DNA of 64,000 nucleotides, from assembly GCF_001570365.1 (NCBI RefSeq), contig NZ_BBYK01000040.1, positions 384,591 through 448,590 on the forward strand, given 5' to 3'. This DNA is from Microtetraspora fusca. Lineage in GTDB: Bacteria > Actinomycetota > Actinomycetes > Streptosporangiales > Streptosporangiaceae. Below are positions 28,013 to 37,016 of this stretch, piece by piece (position 1 is the first letter of the stretch; every line of letters starts with the position of its first letter). The position numbers were made by a program, and so were the translations under genes. The notes below the pieces were generated by a model, which worked only from the letters and a program-made list of their open reading frames with translations, searched no databases and had not been told where the DNA came from.

Positions 28013-28460
28013 CGGCATTCGCCGGGCGCTGCTGGTGCTCGCGCTGATTCCGGTGCTGGCCGGCTGCTGGTGCGGGCAGGTCGTCAGACGGGAGGTGCCG
28101 ATTCCGCCCGCCTCGGCCAGCCCGGAGGATGTGGTGCGCGCCTACATCGATGCCCTGCTCGGCAAAGACGCGGAGACCATCCGTGCCGTCATGGTGCCGG
28201 AAACGGATTTCGACAACGAGTTCAACAATCCCATCAGTGCGTTCCGGAACTGGATTTCGGCCAGCGACATCACGATCGGCGACTCGTACACATCGAACCT
28301 CTGCCCCGGCCCGGCCGGGGAGAAGTGCCGGAGGATGAATGTCACCATGGAGCTGTGCGAGGTCGATAGCGGGTCATACCCCGACGGTGACTTCGCTCAG
28401 AGCTTCGGGGTGCGGTACGTGAAGGACCGGTGGCTCGTGACCGGGTTCGGAAGCGGCTGA
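27999..28460 (+). CDS. Small lipoprotein with NTF2-like character
   Basis: A 153-aa protein from GTG 27999, overlapping the amidase stop by 14 bases, so probably coupled to it. The N-terminus has a basic stretch, a hydrophobic run LLVLALIPVLAG and lipobox Cys near residue 23, which predicts membrane anchoring on the outer face. The mature part (PEDVVRAYIDALLGKDAETIRAVM ... FGVRYVKDRWLVTGF) resembles small NTF2-like/DUF4878-type lipoproteins; this is tentative. A strong terminator follows at 28470. It would be the immunity or accessory partner of the upstream amidase only by position. Confidence 0.7.
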   Translation: MLRGSGIRRALLVLALIPVLAGCWCGQVVRREVPIPPASASPEDVVRAYIDALLGKDAETIRAVMVPETDFDNEFNNPISAFRNWISASDITIGDSYTSNLCPGPAGEKCRRMNVTMELCEVDSGSYPDGDFAQSFGVRYVKDRWLVTGFGSG

Positions 28461-28469
28461 CCGAGACCG

Positions 28470-28501
28470 ATGGCCGTGACCCCTTCGCGGGTCACGGCCA
28501 T
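28470..28501 (+). terminator. Rho-independent-type hairpin
   Basis: Perfect 13-bp stem ATGGCCGTGACCC / GGGTCACGGCCAT with a six-base loop CTTCGC, 9 bases after the lipoprotein stop. There is no long T-run, as is common in actinomycetes. Confidence 0.75.
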
Positions 28502-28524
28502 TCGGCATGTGTCAGGCGCCTGTG

Positions 28525-28615
28525 GATGCCAGAAATTCGGCCCCCTACGCGACCTGCGCATAATCGCGGATCAGTTCACCAAGGCGATCGCAATGGGTGA
28601 CCTTGATATCGGTTC
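28525..28615 (-). pseudogene. Left-end relic of the IS found at 35218-36380
   Basis: About 90 bp (CTACGCGACCTGCGCATAAT ... GGGTGACCTTGATATCG) align with the left end of the IS at 35228-35320. It has no coding capacity left. The rest of 28502-28850 holds only the island 1 right end. Confidence 0.6.
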
Positions 28616-28678
28616 CGGAGAATTTCGCGCTTCCGCGAGTGGTACATCATTAGCGGTAAAGGACGCATCGTCGCTCAC

Positions 28679-28741
28679 CGGTTGCTCAATCGTTGCTCGG
28701 TTCATCGCCGGGATGGTTGCTCGGTGGTTGCTCGTGTGTAC
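28679..28741 (+). other. Arm-type integrase site candidates, right end of island 1
   Basis: Four copies of GTTGCTCR at 28681, 28692, 28716 and 28727, the last reading GGTTGCTCGTGTGTAC. The same motif with the same GTGTAC extension lies at 63744-63759 near att copy C and at 15279-15293 near copy A. Confidence 0.5.
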
Positions 28742-28850
28742 GCGACACGGGGAGAGACGGTCCGTCACAGCACGGCACATCAGCGGGGACAACTGCGGAC
28801 GGACGGATAAAAATCGGCACGCCGAGGCACAGGTTGGCATTGATCAAGGC

Positions 28851-28899
28851 GACTCATAATCCGTGGGTCGTGGGTTCAAGTCCCACCCGCCCTACTCAG
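28851..28899 (+). repeat. Attachment-site core, copy B
   Basis: 49 bp identical to tRNA-Met positions 15141-15189, joined on its left to element sequence (gatcaaggc) instead of the tRNA 5' half. It is the junction between islands 1 and 2. Confidence 0.88.
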
Positions 28900-28976
28900 T
28901 TTGATCAGTGAATATGCCCTGCCACCTGCGGTTTCTCGATTCGCTGCGGTCTTGGAACGAGTAGAAGACGGCCGAT

Positions 28977-28998
28977 GGTTGCTCGTTGGCTGCTCTTG
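28977..28998 (+). other. Arm-type integrase site candidates, left end of island 2
   Basis: GGTTGCTCGTTG at 28977 and a degenerate copy GCTGCTCTTGG directly after it, matching in place and sequence the pair at 15267-15293 in island 1. Confidence 0.4.
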
Positions 28999-29181
28999 GG
29001 CGCGGTCCGGGCATGCGGTAGATCGTTTAGATGGCCTTCGTCAGGTCAGACCTCAAAGACGATCAAGAGAAGACCGCAACCGAACACCCCTCAGGCCCGG
29101 AGCTTCAGACGCCGCCCTGCCAACAACCAAGAATGCTCCCGCCACCCTCGGCCGCCCCTGGGCGAAGAACCCGCGAGCCAC

Positions 29182-29206
29182 ACCAGTGGACGAATACTCC
29201 GCTGGT
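29182..29206. other. Conserved left-end dyad, island 2
   Basis: ACCAG ... GCTGGTT around GACGAATACTC, the counterpart of 15533-15559. The 28941-29698 stretch otherwise holds no supportable gene. Confidence 0.4.
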
Positions 29207-29698
29207 TGGACCACTTCTTCAGCGAGCCCTCCGGCAGCGCACTCCGCGATGACCCGCGGATCAGCGGAATAGGCCTCCTCCCCCCGAATGCGGCCCCAGC
29301 CCCGAGGTGAGCCGATCCGTGCAGGCCACTGGACTTCCGAAAACACGCACGATCATGTGGTCCGCGCCGCTAGTTGAGGTCCCGTACTGGTGGGCTCGCG
29401 TATTCAACTGTCACGAGTTCCCCGGGTTGCCGCCCCCCGTTCGCTGCAGAGAGTGACGTTTGTTCTTTGGTCGGCGAATGCACCGGCGATGGTTGAGCAT
29501 GCGAGCTCACCAGTGTCAAGCCCCTCATCGTGGCCTCGTCGTCCTGGCGCCCAGACTGCTTCCGAGGGTGACCGGGCGCAACGTGAGGTCCGATACCCGC
29601 CAGGCTCGGCTGCCGTCGGTACTGCAGTCTGAGGGAGGTGGTCGTGCTCCGGGCCCAGCCGACTCCACTGGTACCACCTCTCTCCGAAAGGTCTCTCC

Positions 29699-30457
29699 AT
29701 GTCTTCCCGTCTGGACTCCAAGGTCTTCGTCGTCACCGGCGGCTCCTCCGGCATCGGCCTCGCCGTCGCGCGGCGACTCGCGTCGGAAGGCGCCGCCGTC
29801 GTCATCGGCGCCCGTCGCAAGGACATCGGTGAAGGGGCTGCCGAGAGCATCCGGGCCACGGGTGGCCGGGCGCTCTTCGTTCCCGCCGATGTCTCCGTCG
29901 AGGCCGACGCCGCCGCGCTGGTCGCGGCAGCGCTCTCCGAATTCGGCAGCCTGGACGGGGCGTTCAACAACGCCGGCTCTGTCAACACCTCCGGCCCGGT
30001 GTCCAGTATCGACGGCGCCGCCTGGAACGCCGAGATCGCACAGAACGTCACCAGCGTCTTCAACTGCCTCAAGCACCAGATACCGGAGGTGCTCAAGACC
30101 CGTGGGGCGATCGTCAACAATGCCTCCAACATGGGGGTCGTCGCGCTGCCCGGCGTCGCCCCATACGTCGCCGCCAAGCACGCGGTCGTGGGCCTGACCC
30201 GGGCCACCGCGCTCGAAGTGGCCGAACAGGGCGTGCGTGTCAACGCCATCACCACCGGCGGCGTCGACACGCCGCTGGCCCGCACCTCGATGCTGACCAG
30301 CGACGAGGCTGTCGCGCAGATCTCGGCAATGCACCCGGTGAACCGCATCGCCCGGCCCGAGGAGATCGCCCCGTTCGTGGCGTTCCTGCTGAGCGACGAC
30401 GCCTCGTTCATCACCGGCGCAGCCCTCGCGATCGACGGTGGATTCACAACCCGCTGA
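29699..30457 (+). CDS. SDR-family NAD(P)-dependent oxidoreductase
   Basis: A 252-aa classical short-chain dehydrogenase/reductase. The cofactor motif TGGSSGIG is at residues ~13-20, with NNAG near 92-95 and the catalytic YVAAK near residue 161, preceded by an active-site Ser region (NASNMGV). The C-terminus GAALAIDGGFTTR is typical. Arg in VIGARRKD at the end of beta-2 suggests NADP preference. The ATG at 29699 has GAAAGG upstream. It probably reduces a ketone or oxidises an alcohol; substrate is unknown. It stands alone at the left of island 2, separated from the next gene by a dead integrase. Confidence 0.92.
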   Translation: MSSRLDSKVFVVTGGSSGIGLAVARRLASEGAAVVIGARRKDIGEGAAESIRATGGRALFVPADVSVEADAAALVAAALSEFGSLDGAFNNAGSVNTSGPVSSIDGAAWNAEIAQNVTSVFNCLKHQIPEVLKTRGAIVNNASNMGVVALPGVAPYVAAKHAVVGLTRATALEVAEQGVRVNAITTGGVDTPLARTSMLTSDEAVAQISAMHPVNRIARPEEIAPFVAFLLSDDASFITGAALAIDGGFTTR

Positions 30458-30459
30458 CC

Positions 30460-30862
30460 AGGCGCGTGGTGTCGAGGCGGCGGTGGCCCATCAACTGGGC
30501 GACCACGACGACGTCGACGCCGGAGTGCAGCAGGTTGGTGCCGAAGGGTGTGCGCGGAGGCGAATGGCTTGCCCGCCTCATCGATCAGGTCGGCGTCGGA
30601 GGCGAGTTCGTCGAGGAGCTGGTCGATGGCGCGGGCGGTTAGCCGGCCGCCGCGGCGGTTGAGGAACAGCGCCGGTGTGTCGGCGCCGTGCGAGCTGGTG
30701 CGGTCTTTCTTCCAGGCGCTCAGTGTGTGGCGGGCGGTGGGGTCAGTAGCGGGATCTCGCGGGAGTCCTCGCCCTTTCCGGCGCGGACGAGCACCTTGCC
30801 CTTGCGGGCCGACAGCGGGACGTCTTCGACGTCGAGGGCGCTGGGGTTGTCAAGCGTTCTAG
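30460..30862 (-). pseudogene. Tyrosine integrase C-terminal fragment, frameshifted
   Basis: The minus strand encodes LDVEDVPLSARKGKVLVRAGKGEDSREIPLL, then after a frameshift LFLNRRGGRLTARAIDQLL and the box region HTLRH, then after a second shift NLLHSGVDVVVVAQLMGHRRLDTT. This is the catalytic half of an XerD/phage-type integrase, with the HxxR and LxGH boxes recognisable. At least two frameshifts and the missing N-terminus make it non-functional. It may be the remnant of the integrase that once moved island 2. Confidence 0.75.
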
Positions 30863-30936
30863 CTGGTGAGCGCCTTGCAGGCCGTTAAGGCATGTTGCAT
30901 ATGTCGGCGATATGCCATGCGGCTTAGGCTTCGGGC

Positions 30937-31632
30937 ATGCGCGTGTTGATCGTCGAGGACGAGCCCTACCTGGCCGAAGCCGTCCGTGACGGTCTCCGGC
31001 TGGAAGCGATCGCCGCCGACATCGCCGGCGACGGCAACACCGCTCTGGAACTGCTCGGCATCAACTCCTACGACCTCGCGGTCCTGGACCGCGACATCCC
31101 CGGCCCCTCCGGCGACGAGATCGCCCGGCGAATCGTCGCCTCCGGCGGCGGCATCCCGATCCTCATGCTCACCGCTGCCGACCGGATCGACGACAAGGCT
31201 TCGGGGTTCGAGCTCGGCGCCGATGACTACCTCACCAAACCGTTCGAGCTTCGAGAGCTCGTCATGCGGCTGCGGGCGCTGGACCGCAGACGCGCGCACG
31301 CCCGGCCCCCGGTCAGCGAGATCGCGGGCCTGCGGCTGGATCCCTTCCGCCGGGAGGTCTTCCGCGACGGACGCTACGTCGCGCTCACCCGCAAGCAGTT
31401 CGCCGTGCTCGAAGTCCTCGTCGCCGCCGAAGGCGGTGTCGTCAGCGCCGAAGAACTCTTGGAGCGGGCCTGGGACGCCAACGCCGACCCCTTCACCAAC
31501 GCCGTCCGCATCACCGTCTCCGCCCTGCGCAAACGACTCGGCGAACCATGGCTCATCGCCACGGTGCCCGGCGTTGGCTACCGGATCGACACCGGCATCG
31601 ACCCCGCCCACCCTGGCAGCGCTCATGAATAG
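30937..31632 (+). CDS. OmpR/PhoB-type response regulator
   Basis: A 231-aa two-component regulator. The receiver domain (residues 1-115) has the acidic pair in VEDE, phospho-acceptor Asp51 in VLDRDIPG and Lys in TKPF. The C-terminal winged helix (~130-222) includes LTRKQFAVLEVL and the recognition region AVRITVSALRKRL, ending GVGYRI. It overlaps the downstream kinase gene by 8 bases, so the two are coupled. It activates or represses unknown target promoters after phosphorylation by the partner kinase. Confidence 0.93.
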   Translation: MRVLIVEDEPYLAEAVRDGLRLEAIAADIAGDGNTALELLGINSYDLAVLDRDIPGPSGDEIARRIVASGGGIPILMLTAADRIDDKASGFELGADDYLTKPFELRELVMRLRALDRRRAHARPPVSEIAGLRLDPFRREVFRDGRYVALTRKQFAVLEVLVAAEGGVVSAEELLERAWDANADPFTNAVRITVSALRKRLGEPWLIATVPGVGYRIDTGIDPAHPGSAHE

Positions 31633-32731
31633 ACGCCCAGGCCTCAGCGCCCGACTGAAACTCACCATCAGCTACGCCGGATTCCTCCTCCTCGCCAGCG
31701 CTCTCCTGCTGGCCGTGGTGTGGCTGTACCTGCTGCGCTACGTACCCGACAGTCCCAAGGGACTTCTCCAGGTCGCACCTAACCGCTACCTCCTCAAGCG
31801 CATGTTCGCCCCCGCCGCGGCCACAGCACTGGCCTTCCTTCTCATGTTCGGCCTCCTGGGAGGATGGATCCTCGCCGGCCGGATGCTCGCACCACTCACA
31901 CGGATCGCAGACGCGGCACGGATGGCCGCGAACGGATCACTGTCCCACCGGATCCACTTGGAAGGCACCAAAGACGAATTCCGCGAACTCGCCGACGTGT
32001 TCGACACCATGCTCGAACAACTCGAATCCCACGTCGGCGAACAGCAGAGGTTCGCCGCGAACGCCTCCCACGAACTGCGCACCCCGCTGGCGATCTCGAA
32101 GACACTCCTCGATCTCGCCCGCAACGGCCCCACGCGGGACCAGAGCGAACTCATCGAACGCCTCCACACTGCCAACACGCGGGCGATCGACCTCACCGAG
32201 GCCCTCCTGCTGCTCAGCCGCGCCGACCGCAGGAGCTTCACCTGCGAGGTGGTCGACCTGTCCCTCATCGCCGAAGAAGCCACCGAAACACTGCTTCCCC
32301 TCGCCGAAAAGCGCCAGATCACGCTCGACGTCACCGGCGAGAAGGCACAGACCCTCGGCTCCGCGGCGCTCATCCTGCGGATGGTGACCAACCTCGTCCA
32401 GAACGCCATCGTCCACAACCTGCCCTCCGGCGGCACCGTAACGGTCCACACCGAATCGCAGCACGACGCGAGCGTGCTGCGGGTCGAGAACACGGGCCAT
32501 CGGGTCCCAGCGGAACTCCTACCGACCCTCACCGAACCCTTCCAACGCGGAACAGAACGCACACGCACCGACGAACATGCCGGGGTCGGCCTCGGGCTGG
32601 CCATCGTGCACAGCATCGTCCGAGCACACGACGGGACCCTCGACCTCGCACCCCGCCCCACCGGCGGTCTCCTCGTCACGATTCGACTTTCCGGCACGCC
32701 GCAGGCATCGTCCCCGAGCGGGGCCCACTAG
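31625..32731 (+). CDS. Sensor histidine kinase
   Basis: A 368-aa membrane kinase from ATG 31625, partner of the upstream regulator. Two transmembrane helices lie at residues ~15-36 and ~57-80 with a short outside loop. They are followed by a HAMP linker, the phospho-acceptor His in ASHELRTPLA, the N-box NLVQNAIVHN and the G-box HAGVGLGLAIV. The very short sensor loop resembles bacitracin- or nisin-type intramembrane-sensing kinases, so it may sense membrane stress through a partner. The frame extends upstream of 31625 only as a shadow of the regulator gene. Confidence 0.92.
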   Translation: MNRRPGLSARLKLTISYAGFLLLASALLLAVVWLYLLRYVPDSPKGLLQVAPNRYLLKRMFAPAAATALAFLLMFGLLGGWILAGRMLAPLTRIADAARMAANGSLSHRIHLEGTKDEFRELADVFDTMLEQLESHVGEQQRFAANASHELRTPLAISKTLLDLARNGPTRDQSELIERLHTANTRAIDLTEALLLLSRADRRSFTCEVVDLSLIAEEATETLLPLAEKRQITLDVTGEKAQTLGSAALILRMVTNLVQNAIVHNLPSGGTVTVHTESQHDASVLRVENTGHRVPAELLPTLTEPFQRGTERTRTDEHAGVGLGLAIVHSIVRAHDGTLDLAPRPTGGLLVTIRLSGTPQASSPSGAH

Positions 32732-32734
32732 ATC

Positions 32735-32915
32735 GCTGATCGGCTCCGCGAGGGAGACTTCGCCGGTGGCGTAACGGCGGCGGATCGTCCGCTGCGCGGA
32801 TTCGGGGAGTTTGGGCTGCTTGCTTGAGCTTGCCCTGGCGCTTGGCCAGGGCCATGCCCTCGCCGATGCGCAGGTGCCCCAGGTTGGCCTCGAACTCAAA
32901 GCGACCATGGCCAGG
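32735..32915 (-). pseudogene. Serine recombinase (resolvase/invertase) C-terminal relic
   Basis: The minus strand reads FEFEANLGHLRIGEGMALAKRQGKLK, then after a frameshift QPKLPESAQRTIRRRYATGEVSLAE. This matches the end of the catalytic domain and the helix-turn-helix of small serine resolvases. It is a fragment with one frameshift, without the catalytic Ser region. Confidence 0.65.
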
Positions 32916-33074
32916 GTTCGCAGGAATAGGCGGCCGAACGGCCCGTCGACTCCTTCAGGGACTCCAGCGGCAACTGTTCTGTGGCCCTCCGCCATCCACT
33001 TAGGCGGACCCGTCTAGACCTTCCGGTGGATGCGCGTCCCGCCGCCGCGGTTCCTAGGCGTTCACGGTGGGGGC

Positions 33075-33226
33075 AGGTGGGCGGGCATGACGGCGAACTC
33101 GTCCTGCAAGCCCCGGCACCCGTCGTCGCCCGCATGCTCGGCTACCACAACGAGAGCGTCGCCGGCATCGCCGCTCAAGCTGCCGGCCCCTGGAGCCACT
33201 ACGCCTCGGTCGACCACACACGGTGA
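33075..33226 (+). pseudogene. C-terminal fragment of a recombinase-type protein (tentative)
   Basis: Encodes LVLQAPAPVVARMLGYHN, then GPWSHYASVDHTR and a stop. The pattern PAPVVARxLGYH near a C-terminus occurs in actinobacterial recombinase-like proteins associated with mobile elements, by my recollection. No upstream part is present. The 33227-33561 gap holds no other gene. Confidence 0.35.
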
Positions 33227-33561
33227 GCGAATACACCCGCTACCCAAGGAATACACGCCAGACAGTTACGAGACTTCACCAGTTCTGGACCCGGATGTTC
33301 ACCGACGAGTCGTCCAGCACCTGCAGTAACCGGGCTGTCACGATCACCAGCGGTAGGACCATCGCACTGCCGGCCTGCGCCAGTTCCTTGATGCCGGGGA
33401 TCCGGTGTATCGCGGGCGTATCGAAAATCGCATACGCCACCGCAACAGTCTTCCGTCTTCAGTGGAGGCACGGGGACCACATGGGTGGGTGATCGGCTGC
33501 CGACAGCGGTCGCCGGTAGACCTGCAACGGTCGATTTGTCGATCAGGAAAGGACCGTGATC

Positions 33562-34815
33562 ATGGACTCGGATTCCGTACGTGCTATCAGTCGGCGGCGG
33601 CTGCTCGGGTGGGGCGGGTTGGCGGCCGCCGGCGTGGTGGCGGTCGGCGCGCCGCTGGTGGGCGCCCGATCCGGGGATGTCGTAGCTGCGGGACTGCACC
33701 GTCGGGCCCCAACCGACCCCGACATCCCACCAGACACCCGTCCCGGCGGAGCCTACGACCGGTACGTGGCGAAGCTGGCCGCCGAGGGCAAGTTCTCCGG
33801 CGTGGTGCTGTTGTCGCACAAGGGCCGGACGGTGCTGTCCCGCGGCTACGGCATGGCCGACAAGGAGAAGGGGATCCGCAATCACGAAGGCATCGCGTTC
33901 AGCCTCAGCTCGGCGGGCAAGCCGTTCGGCGCGGTGGCCATCTTGCAGCTGGCACAGCAGGGCAAGCTGAGCCTGTCGGACACGGTGGGCACCCACCTGA
34001 AGGGCTACGCCAAGGACATCGCCGAGCAGGTGACCATCCACCACCTGCTCTCCGGCACCTCCGGGTTGAACACACCGGATGAGGACGTGCAACGCATCTT
34101 CCAGAGCCGGAAAGAGGCGCACGAGTATTACGAGCAGTGGGCCCGGCAGTCGAAGGTGGAGGCCCCGCCCGGCACTCCCACCGGCCACTCCGGCGCCGAT
34201 ATCGCCATCCCCGCGCAGATCGTGGAGGCCGTGACCGGCACGACGTACTGGGACTACGTCCAGGAGAACATCTTCAAGCGCTGCGGCATGACCGGCTCGG
34301 CGTTCTACACCAGGCCGCAGTGGCTCACCGACGAGCACATCGCGCACCCGTACATGACGCTGGCCGACGGCAGCCAGGTGGACGCGGTCCGCAATCTGGA
34401 CAAGGGCAGCCCGAACCCGGGCGTACTAGGCAAGAACCCGGGCCGCAGCTTCATCGATGCCCCCGGGGACGGTGGCTTCGCCACCGCGCCGGATCTGGTC
34501 CGGTTCGCGCACGCGCTGGGCGACGGCACGGTGCTGGACCGGCCCTACGCCGAGTTGCTCACCGGGGCCAAGATCCCCCACAGCGGTTCGTCGTTCGGGG
34601 CCTATGACATGCCGGTCCATATCGTCAACGGCCAGTGGGTGTTTGGGCGCGGCGGTGGCAACCCCGGTGTCAGCGCCAACTGGAACATCTATCCGTACAC
34701 CGGCTGGGTCGGGGTAGTCCTCGGCAACTGCGACGGCCTGCCGCTGCAGGAGATCACTGAGCGGGAGATGCAGGCCATCACCGGGGCTTCGCCCGGCGAC
34801 GGGGGTGGCGGCTGA
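33562..34815 (+). CDS. Secreted serine hydrolase, class C beta-lactamase-like
   Basis: A 417-aa protein with a Tat-type signal (SRRRLLGWGGLAAAGVVAVG) and a beta-lactamase/transpeptidase fold. The SxxK box is SAGK within AFSLSSAGKPFGA (near residue 116). The second box, usually YxN, appears degenerate around TGHSGADIA, and the third may be GRGGGNPG. Such enzymes act outside the cell as D-amino-acid peptidases or esterases. A GGAAAGGA ribosome site precedes ATG 33562 by 8 bases; GTG at 33556 is too close to it. It stands alone between recombinase and IS debris. Confidence 0.85.
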   Translation: MDSDSVRAISRRRLLGWGGLAAAGVVAVGAPLVGARSGDVVAAGLHRRAPTDPDIPPDTRPGGAYDRYVAKLAAEGKFSGVVLLSHKGRTVLSRGYGMADKEKGIRNHEGIAFSLSSAGKPFGAVAILQLAQQGKLSLSDTVGTHLKGYAKDIAEQVTIHHLLSGTSGLNTPDEDVQRIFQSRKEAHEYYEQWARQSKVEAPPGTPTGHSGADIAIPAQIVEAVTGTTYWDYVQENIFKRCGMTGSAFYTRPQWLTDEHIAHPYMTLADGSQVDAVRNLDKGSPNPGVLGKNPGRSFIDAPGDGGFATAPDLVRFAHALGDGTVLDRPYAELLTGAKIPHSGSSFGAYDMPVHIVNGQWVFGRGGGNPGVSANWNIYPYTGWVGVVLGNCDGLPLQEITEREMQAITGASPGDGGGG

Positions 34816-34989
34816 AACGGTCCGGCGGCAGACACGGAGAGAAAGGATCTCCTCCACGAGCCGTCAACGAAGTCGAAGGGCGACAACTCGGCGAGCACGC
34901 GCCGTTTGGTCAACCGCAGACCGAGTACGGCCGTGGGGGCGGCCGCGCAAGAAGCGGGGCGGCTGCCCCCGGTAGGCCAGATGGCCGGC

Positions 34990-35075
34990 CGCGCACGACC
35001 TGGTGCGCCGGAAGTTCACTGCGGTCGCGCCGGACCTGTGGTGCGGCGACGTGGCCGCCCGGGCCACCTACCGGG
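34990..35075 (+). pseudogene. Possible IS3-type transposase scrap
   Basis: The frame HDLVRRKFTAVAPDLWCGDV resembles the segment DLVxRxFTAxAPxxLWxxDI before the first Asp of IS3 OrfB. Only about 25 codons are similar, so this is weak. Confidence 0.3.
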
Positions 35076-35108
35076 ACCAGGCCGCAGGGCCGGGTGTAAG
35101 CAGGAAGC

Positions 35109-35237
35109 ATGCGCCTGGGGCAGCTGTTACCGCACCGGCATCGCTCGTGGCAGGCCAGCGACGCCCTGCTGGCGTTTCCGCTCGGCTTGATCGCGGTCAT
35201 CGTGGTGGTCGACCTGCTGACCCTGTGGGTGCCAAGA
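35109..35237 (+). pseudogene. Start of a membrane protein gene cut by the IS at 35218
   Basis: ATG 35109 after AGGA opens a frame with a clear membrane helix (ALLAFPLGLIAVIVVVDLL) that runs into the IS inverted repeat. No continuation is found beyond the other IS end at 36380, so the rest was lost. The N-terminus looks like that of a membrane-bound phosphatase or kinase, but this is a guess. Confidence 0.35.
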
Positions 35238-36380
35238 ACTCGGCCACCTTATGCGACCTGCGCGTATTCGTGGATCAGCCCGCCGAGGCGGTCACGTCGG
35301 ATGACCTTGATGTCGTCCTCGACCGGGTCGGGAAGGGCTCGTAGCGGAGCGGCCTGGCCCAGGGAGCGATGTGGGCGATGCTCGTTGAAGTGGGTCTCGT
35401 AGATGGCCAGCACGCGTCGTAAGTGGCGGGCGTCAACGATGAGGATCCGATCGAGGAGTTCTCGGCGCACGCCACCGATCCAGCGTTCGGCGAAAGCGTT
35501 GGCCCGCGGAGCGCGAGGTGGTGTCTTGATGATGCGGATGCCCTCGGCCGTGAAGACTTCGTCGAACATCGCGGTGAACTTCAAATCCCGATCGCAAATG
35601 AGGAACCTGAACCCCTCCGCCCTGTCCCCAGCTCGATCATCAAGTTCCTGGCTTGCTGCGCAACCCACGACCCGGTCGGATGCTCGGTGACGCCGAGGAT
35701 GTGCACGCGGCGGGTGCTGAGCTCCATGACGACCAGGCAATACAGGCGTTTGAACGGCACGGTGTCGCAGTGGAAGAAGTCGCATGCCAAGATCCCCGTA
35801 GCTTGAGCGCGCAGGAACTCACTCCAGGTCCCGCACGTCGCGGCGCTGGGTCGATGCCAGCCTTCTTCAAGATGAGCCACACTGTGGAGGCTCCCACCCG
35901 GCAGCCCAGAGCCGGCGATCCGCCGGTAGCCCCACAGCGGATTCTCCCGGGCCAGACGAAGTACCAAGGTCCGGATGGAGACACGGGTGGGAGACCGACC
36001 CTGGCTACGGCGTTTGAATGTCCAGCGCCGCCGTGCCAGATCGGCGTGCCAGCGCAGCAGCGTACCTGGCGTCACGAACACCTGCCGACGACCGGTTGGA
36101 GACAGCAGGCGCGCCAGCGCGCTGATCACCGCTCGGTCCGCCCACGACGGCCGAGGCCTTGCCACCTGCCGCCGCAACACCGCGAGCTGATGGCGCAGGA
36201 CCAGAATCTCCGCGTCCTTCGACCGCTGCGAACGACCCAGCAGCACCAGCCAACCCGCGAGCCGGACGAAGATCAGATAAACCAGCCGCAGCGCCATGAA
36301 CAGCGATCATGCCCGCCAGAACTGAAATCCCAAACCCCAGGCCAGCACCAACGGCCGAGTTTCGGGCACCCACAGGGTCC
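35218..36380 (-). mobile_element. IS element with integrase-core (rve) transposase, decayed
   Basis: Inverted repeats of about 25 bp bound the element: the left tip includes ACCCTGTGGGTGCC (35219-35232) and the right tip carries its complement (36366-36379). It contains one broken transposase gene. A relic of the same IS end lies at 28525-28615. No target duplication is obvious. Confidence 0.75.
35249..36297 (-). pseudogene. IS3/IS481-like rve transposase, frameshifted
   Basis: The start MALRLVYLIFVRLAGWLVLLGR and the helix-turn-helix region (DAEILVLRHQLAVLRRQ) are intact. Near 35820-35920 the frame slips: VGASTVWLILKKAGIDPAPRR is in another frame. Near 35600 it slips again before FLICDRDLKFTAMFDEVF and PRANAFAERWIGGVRRELLD, which hold the catalytic Asp and Glu. 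Two or more frameshifts inactivate it. Confidence 0.8.
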
Positions 36381-36544
36381 ATCTCTTAGCAGCGACCCTG
36401 AGGATTTGTCTTCCACCCCTAGCCGCCCCCTAAGTATTTGTCTCTTGAGGGTTCTAACGGCGTTGCACCGGGCCAGGAAATCCCGATGCCAGGGTTGATA
36501 GAAGCATGGCGGCCACGCTATTAGCGGCATTCCGTCGGAAAATA

Positions 36545-36559
36545 GAGTATCCACTACTC
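36545..36559. promoter_or_regulatory. Dyad GAGYA-N5-TRCTC, site 1
   Basis: GAGTATCCACTACTC with perfect outer arms, within tagag...ctca. It lies in IS debris, about 1.3 kb before the first LAL gene, with no adjacent intact gene. It is probably the promoter of a unit lost to IS insertion. Confidence 0.4.
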
Positions 36560-36560
36560 A

Positions 36561-36970
36561 ACTACAGCACGCTTCGCCGCCTTCCGTAGCCTCGATCTTC
36601 CGTGATCTCCGTATGGTGGGCTGCGCCTCGTTTTCGCGACCCTCGTGCAGCTTGTCGGCCCGGCTGCCGCACCGGGTGGGCGGGGTTCCACGGGCCCGCG
36701 AATGTCCTTTCCTGATCGTGTCGATGGGATTGCCCTGGTCAGGTCGGTGCCTGAAACGCTTGGAGCCGGACGATGCCCGTGCTGATCTGGAACGCCCAGG
36801 GCCGGCGTCCGGCGATGCGCAGGCACAGACGTCTGCCGCCGCGGACCAGGCGTCCGCCGACAGAGAACAAGCGCAGCCGCAGGCGCTCGGGCCTCATAAC
36901 GGCGAGCTGGGCCGTCGAACGCGAGCACTGCATCAACATCGGCAGCTGGCAGGCCAGCACGACAAGCTCT
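36561..36970 (-). pseudogene. IS1380-family transposase C-terminal relic
   Basis: The minus strand encodes PERLRLRLFSVGGRLVRGGRRLCLRIAGRRPWAFQISTGIVRLQAF, the last ~60 residues typical of IS1380 transposases. It is followed at 36580-36680 by an end sequence with GGAAGATCGAGGCT on the minus strand. The catalytic core is missing. Confidence 0.6.
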
Positions 36971-37016
36971 CACCGGATTTGATCGTCGGGTAGATGGCCG
37001 CGACAGTTGCCAGCAG

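Larger units (their letters stand above)
15141..28899. mobile_element. Island 1, tRNA-Met-integrated element (13.8 kb, no integrase)
   Basis: Delimited by att core copies A and B. It carries DUF6221, an intact IS256 element, the cyanobactin-like locus, a broken IS701, a LamG/amidase protein and a lipoprotein. Its right end (28679-28850) resembles the right end of island 2 (63709-63867), and its left end resembles that of island 2, so the two islands share terminal sequences. No intact integrase, excisionase, replication or transfer gene was found inside, so it is probably immobile alone or mobilised in trans. Confidence 0.65.

Noticed and set aside
28571..28840. 89-codon minus frame at the right end of island 1
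   Set aside because: It covers the IS relic and the arm repeats and has no ribosome site or homology.
28851..28924. Second and third tRNA-Met genes at 28851 and 63868
   Set aside because: Only the 3' half is present; the D-arm and acceptor 5' strand are missing, so these are att repeats.
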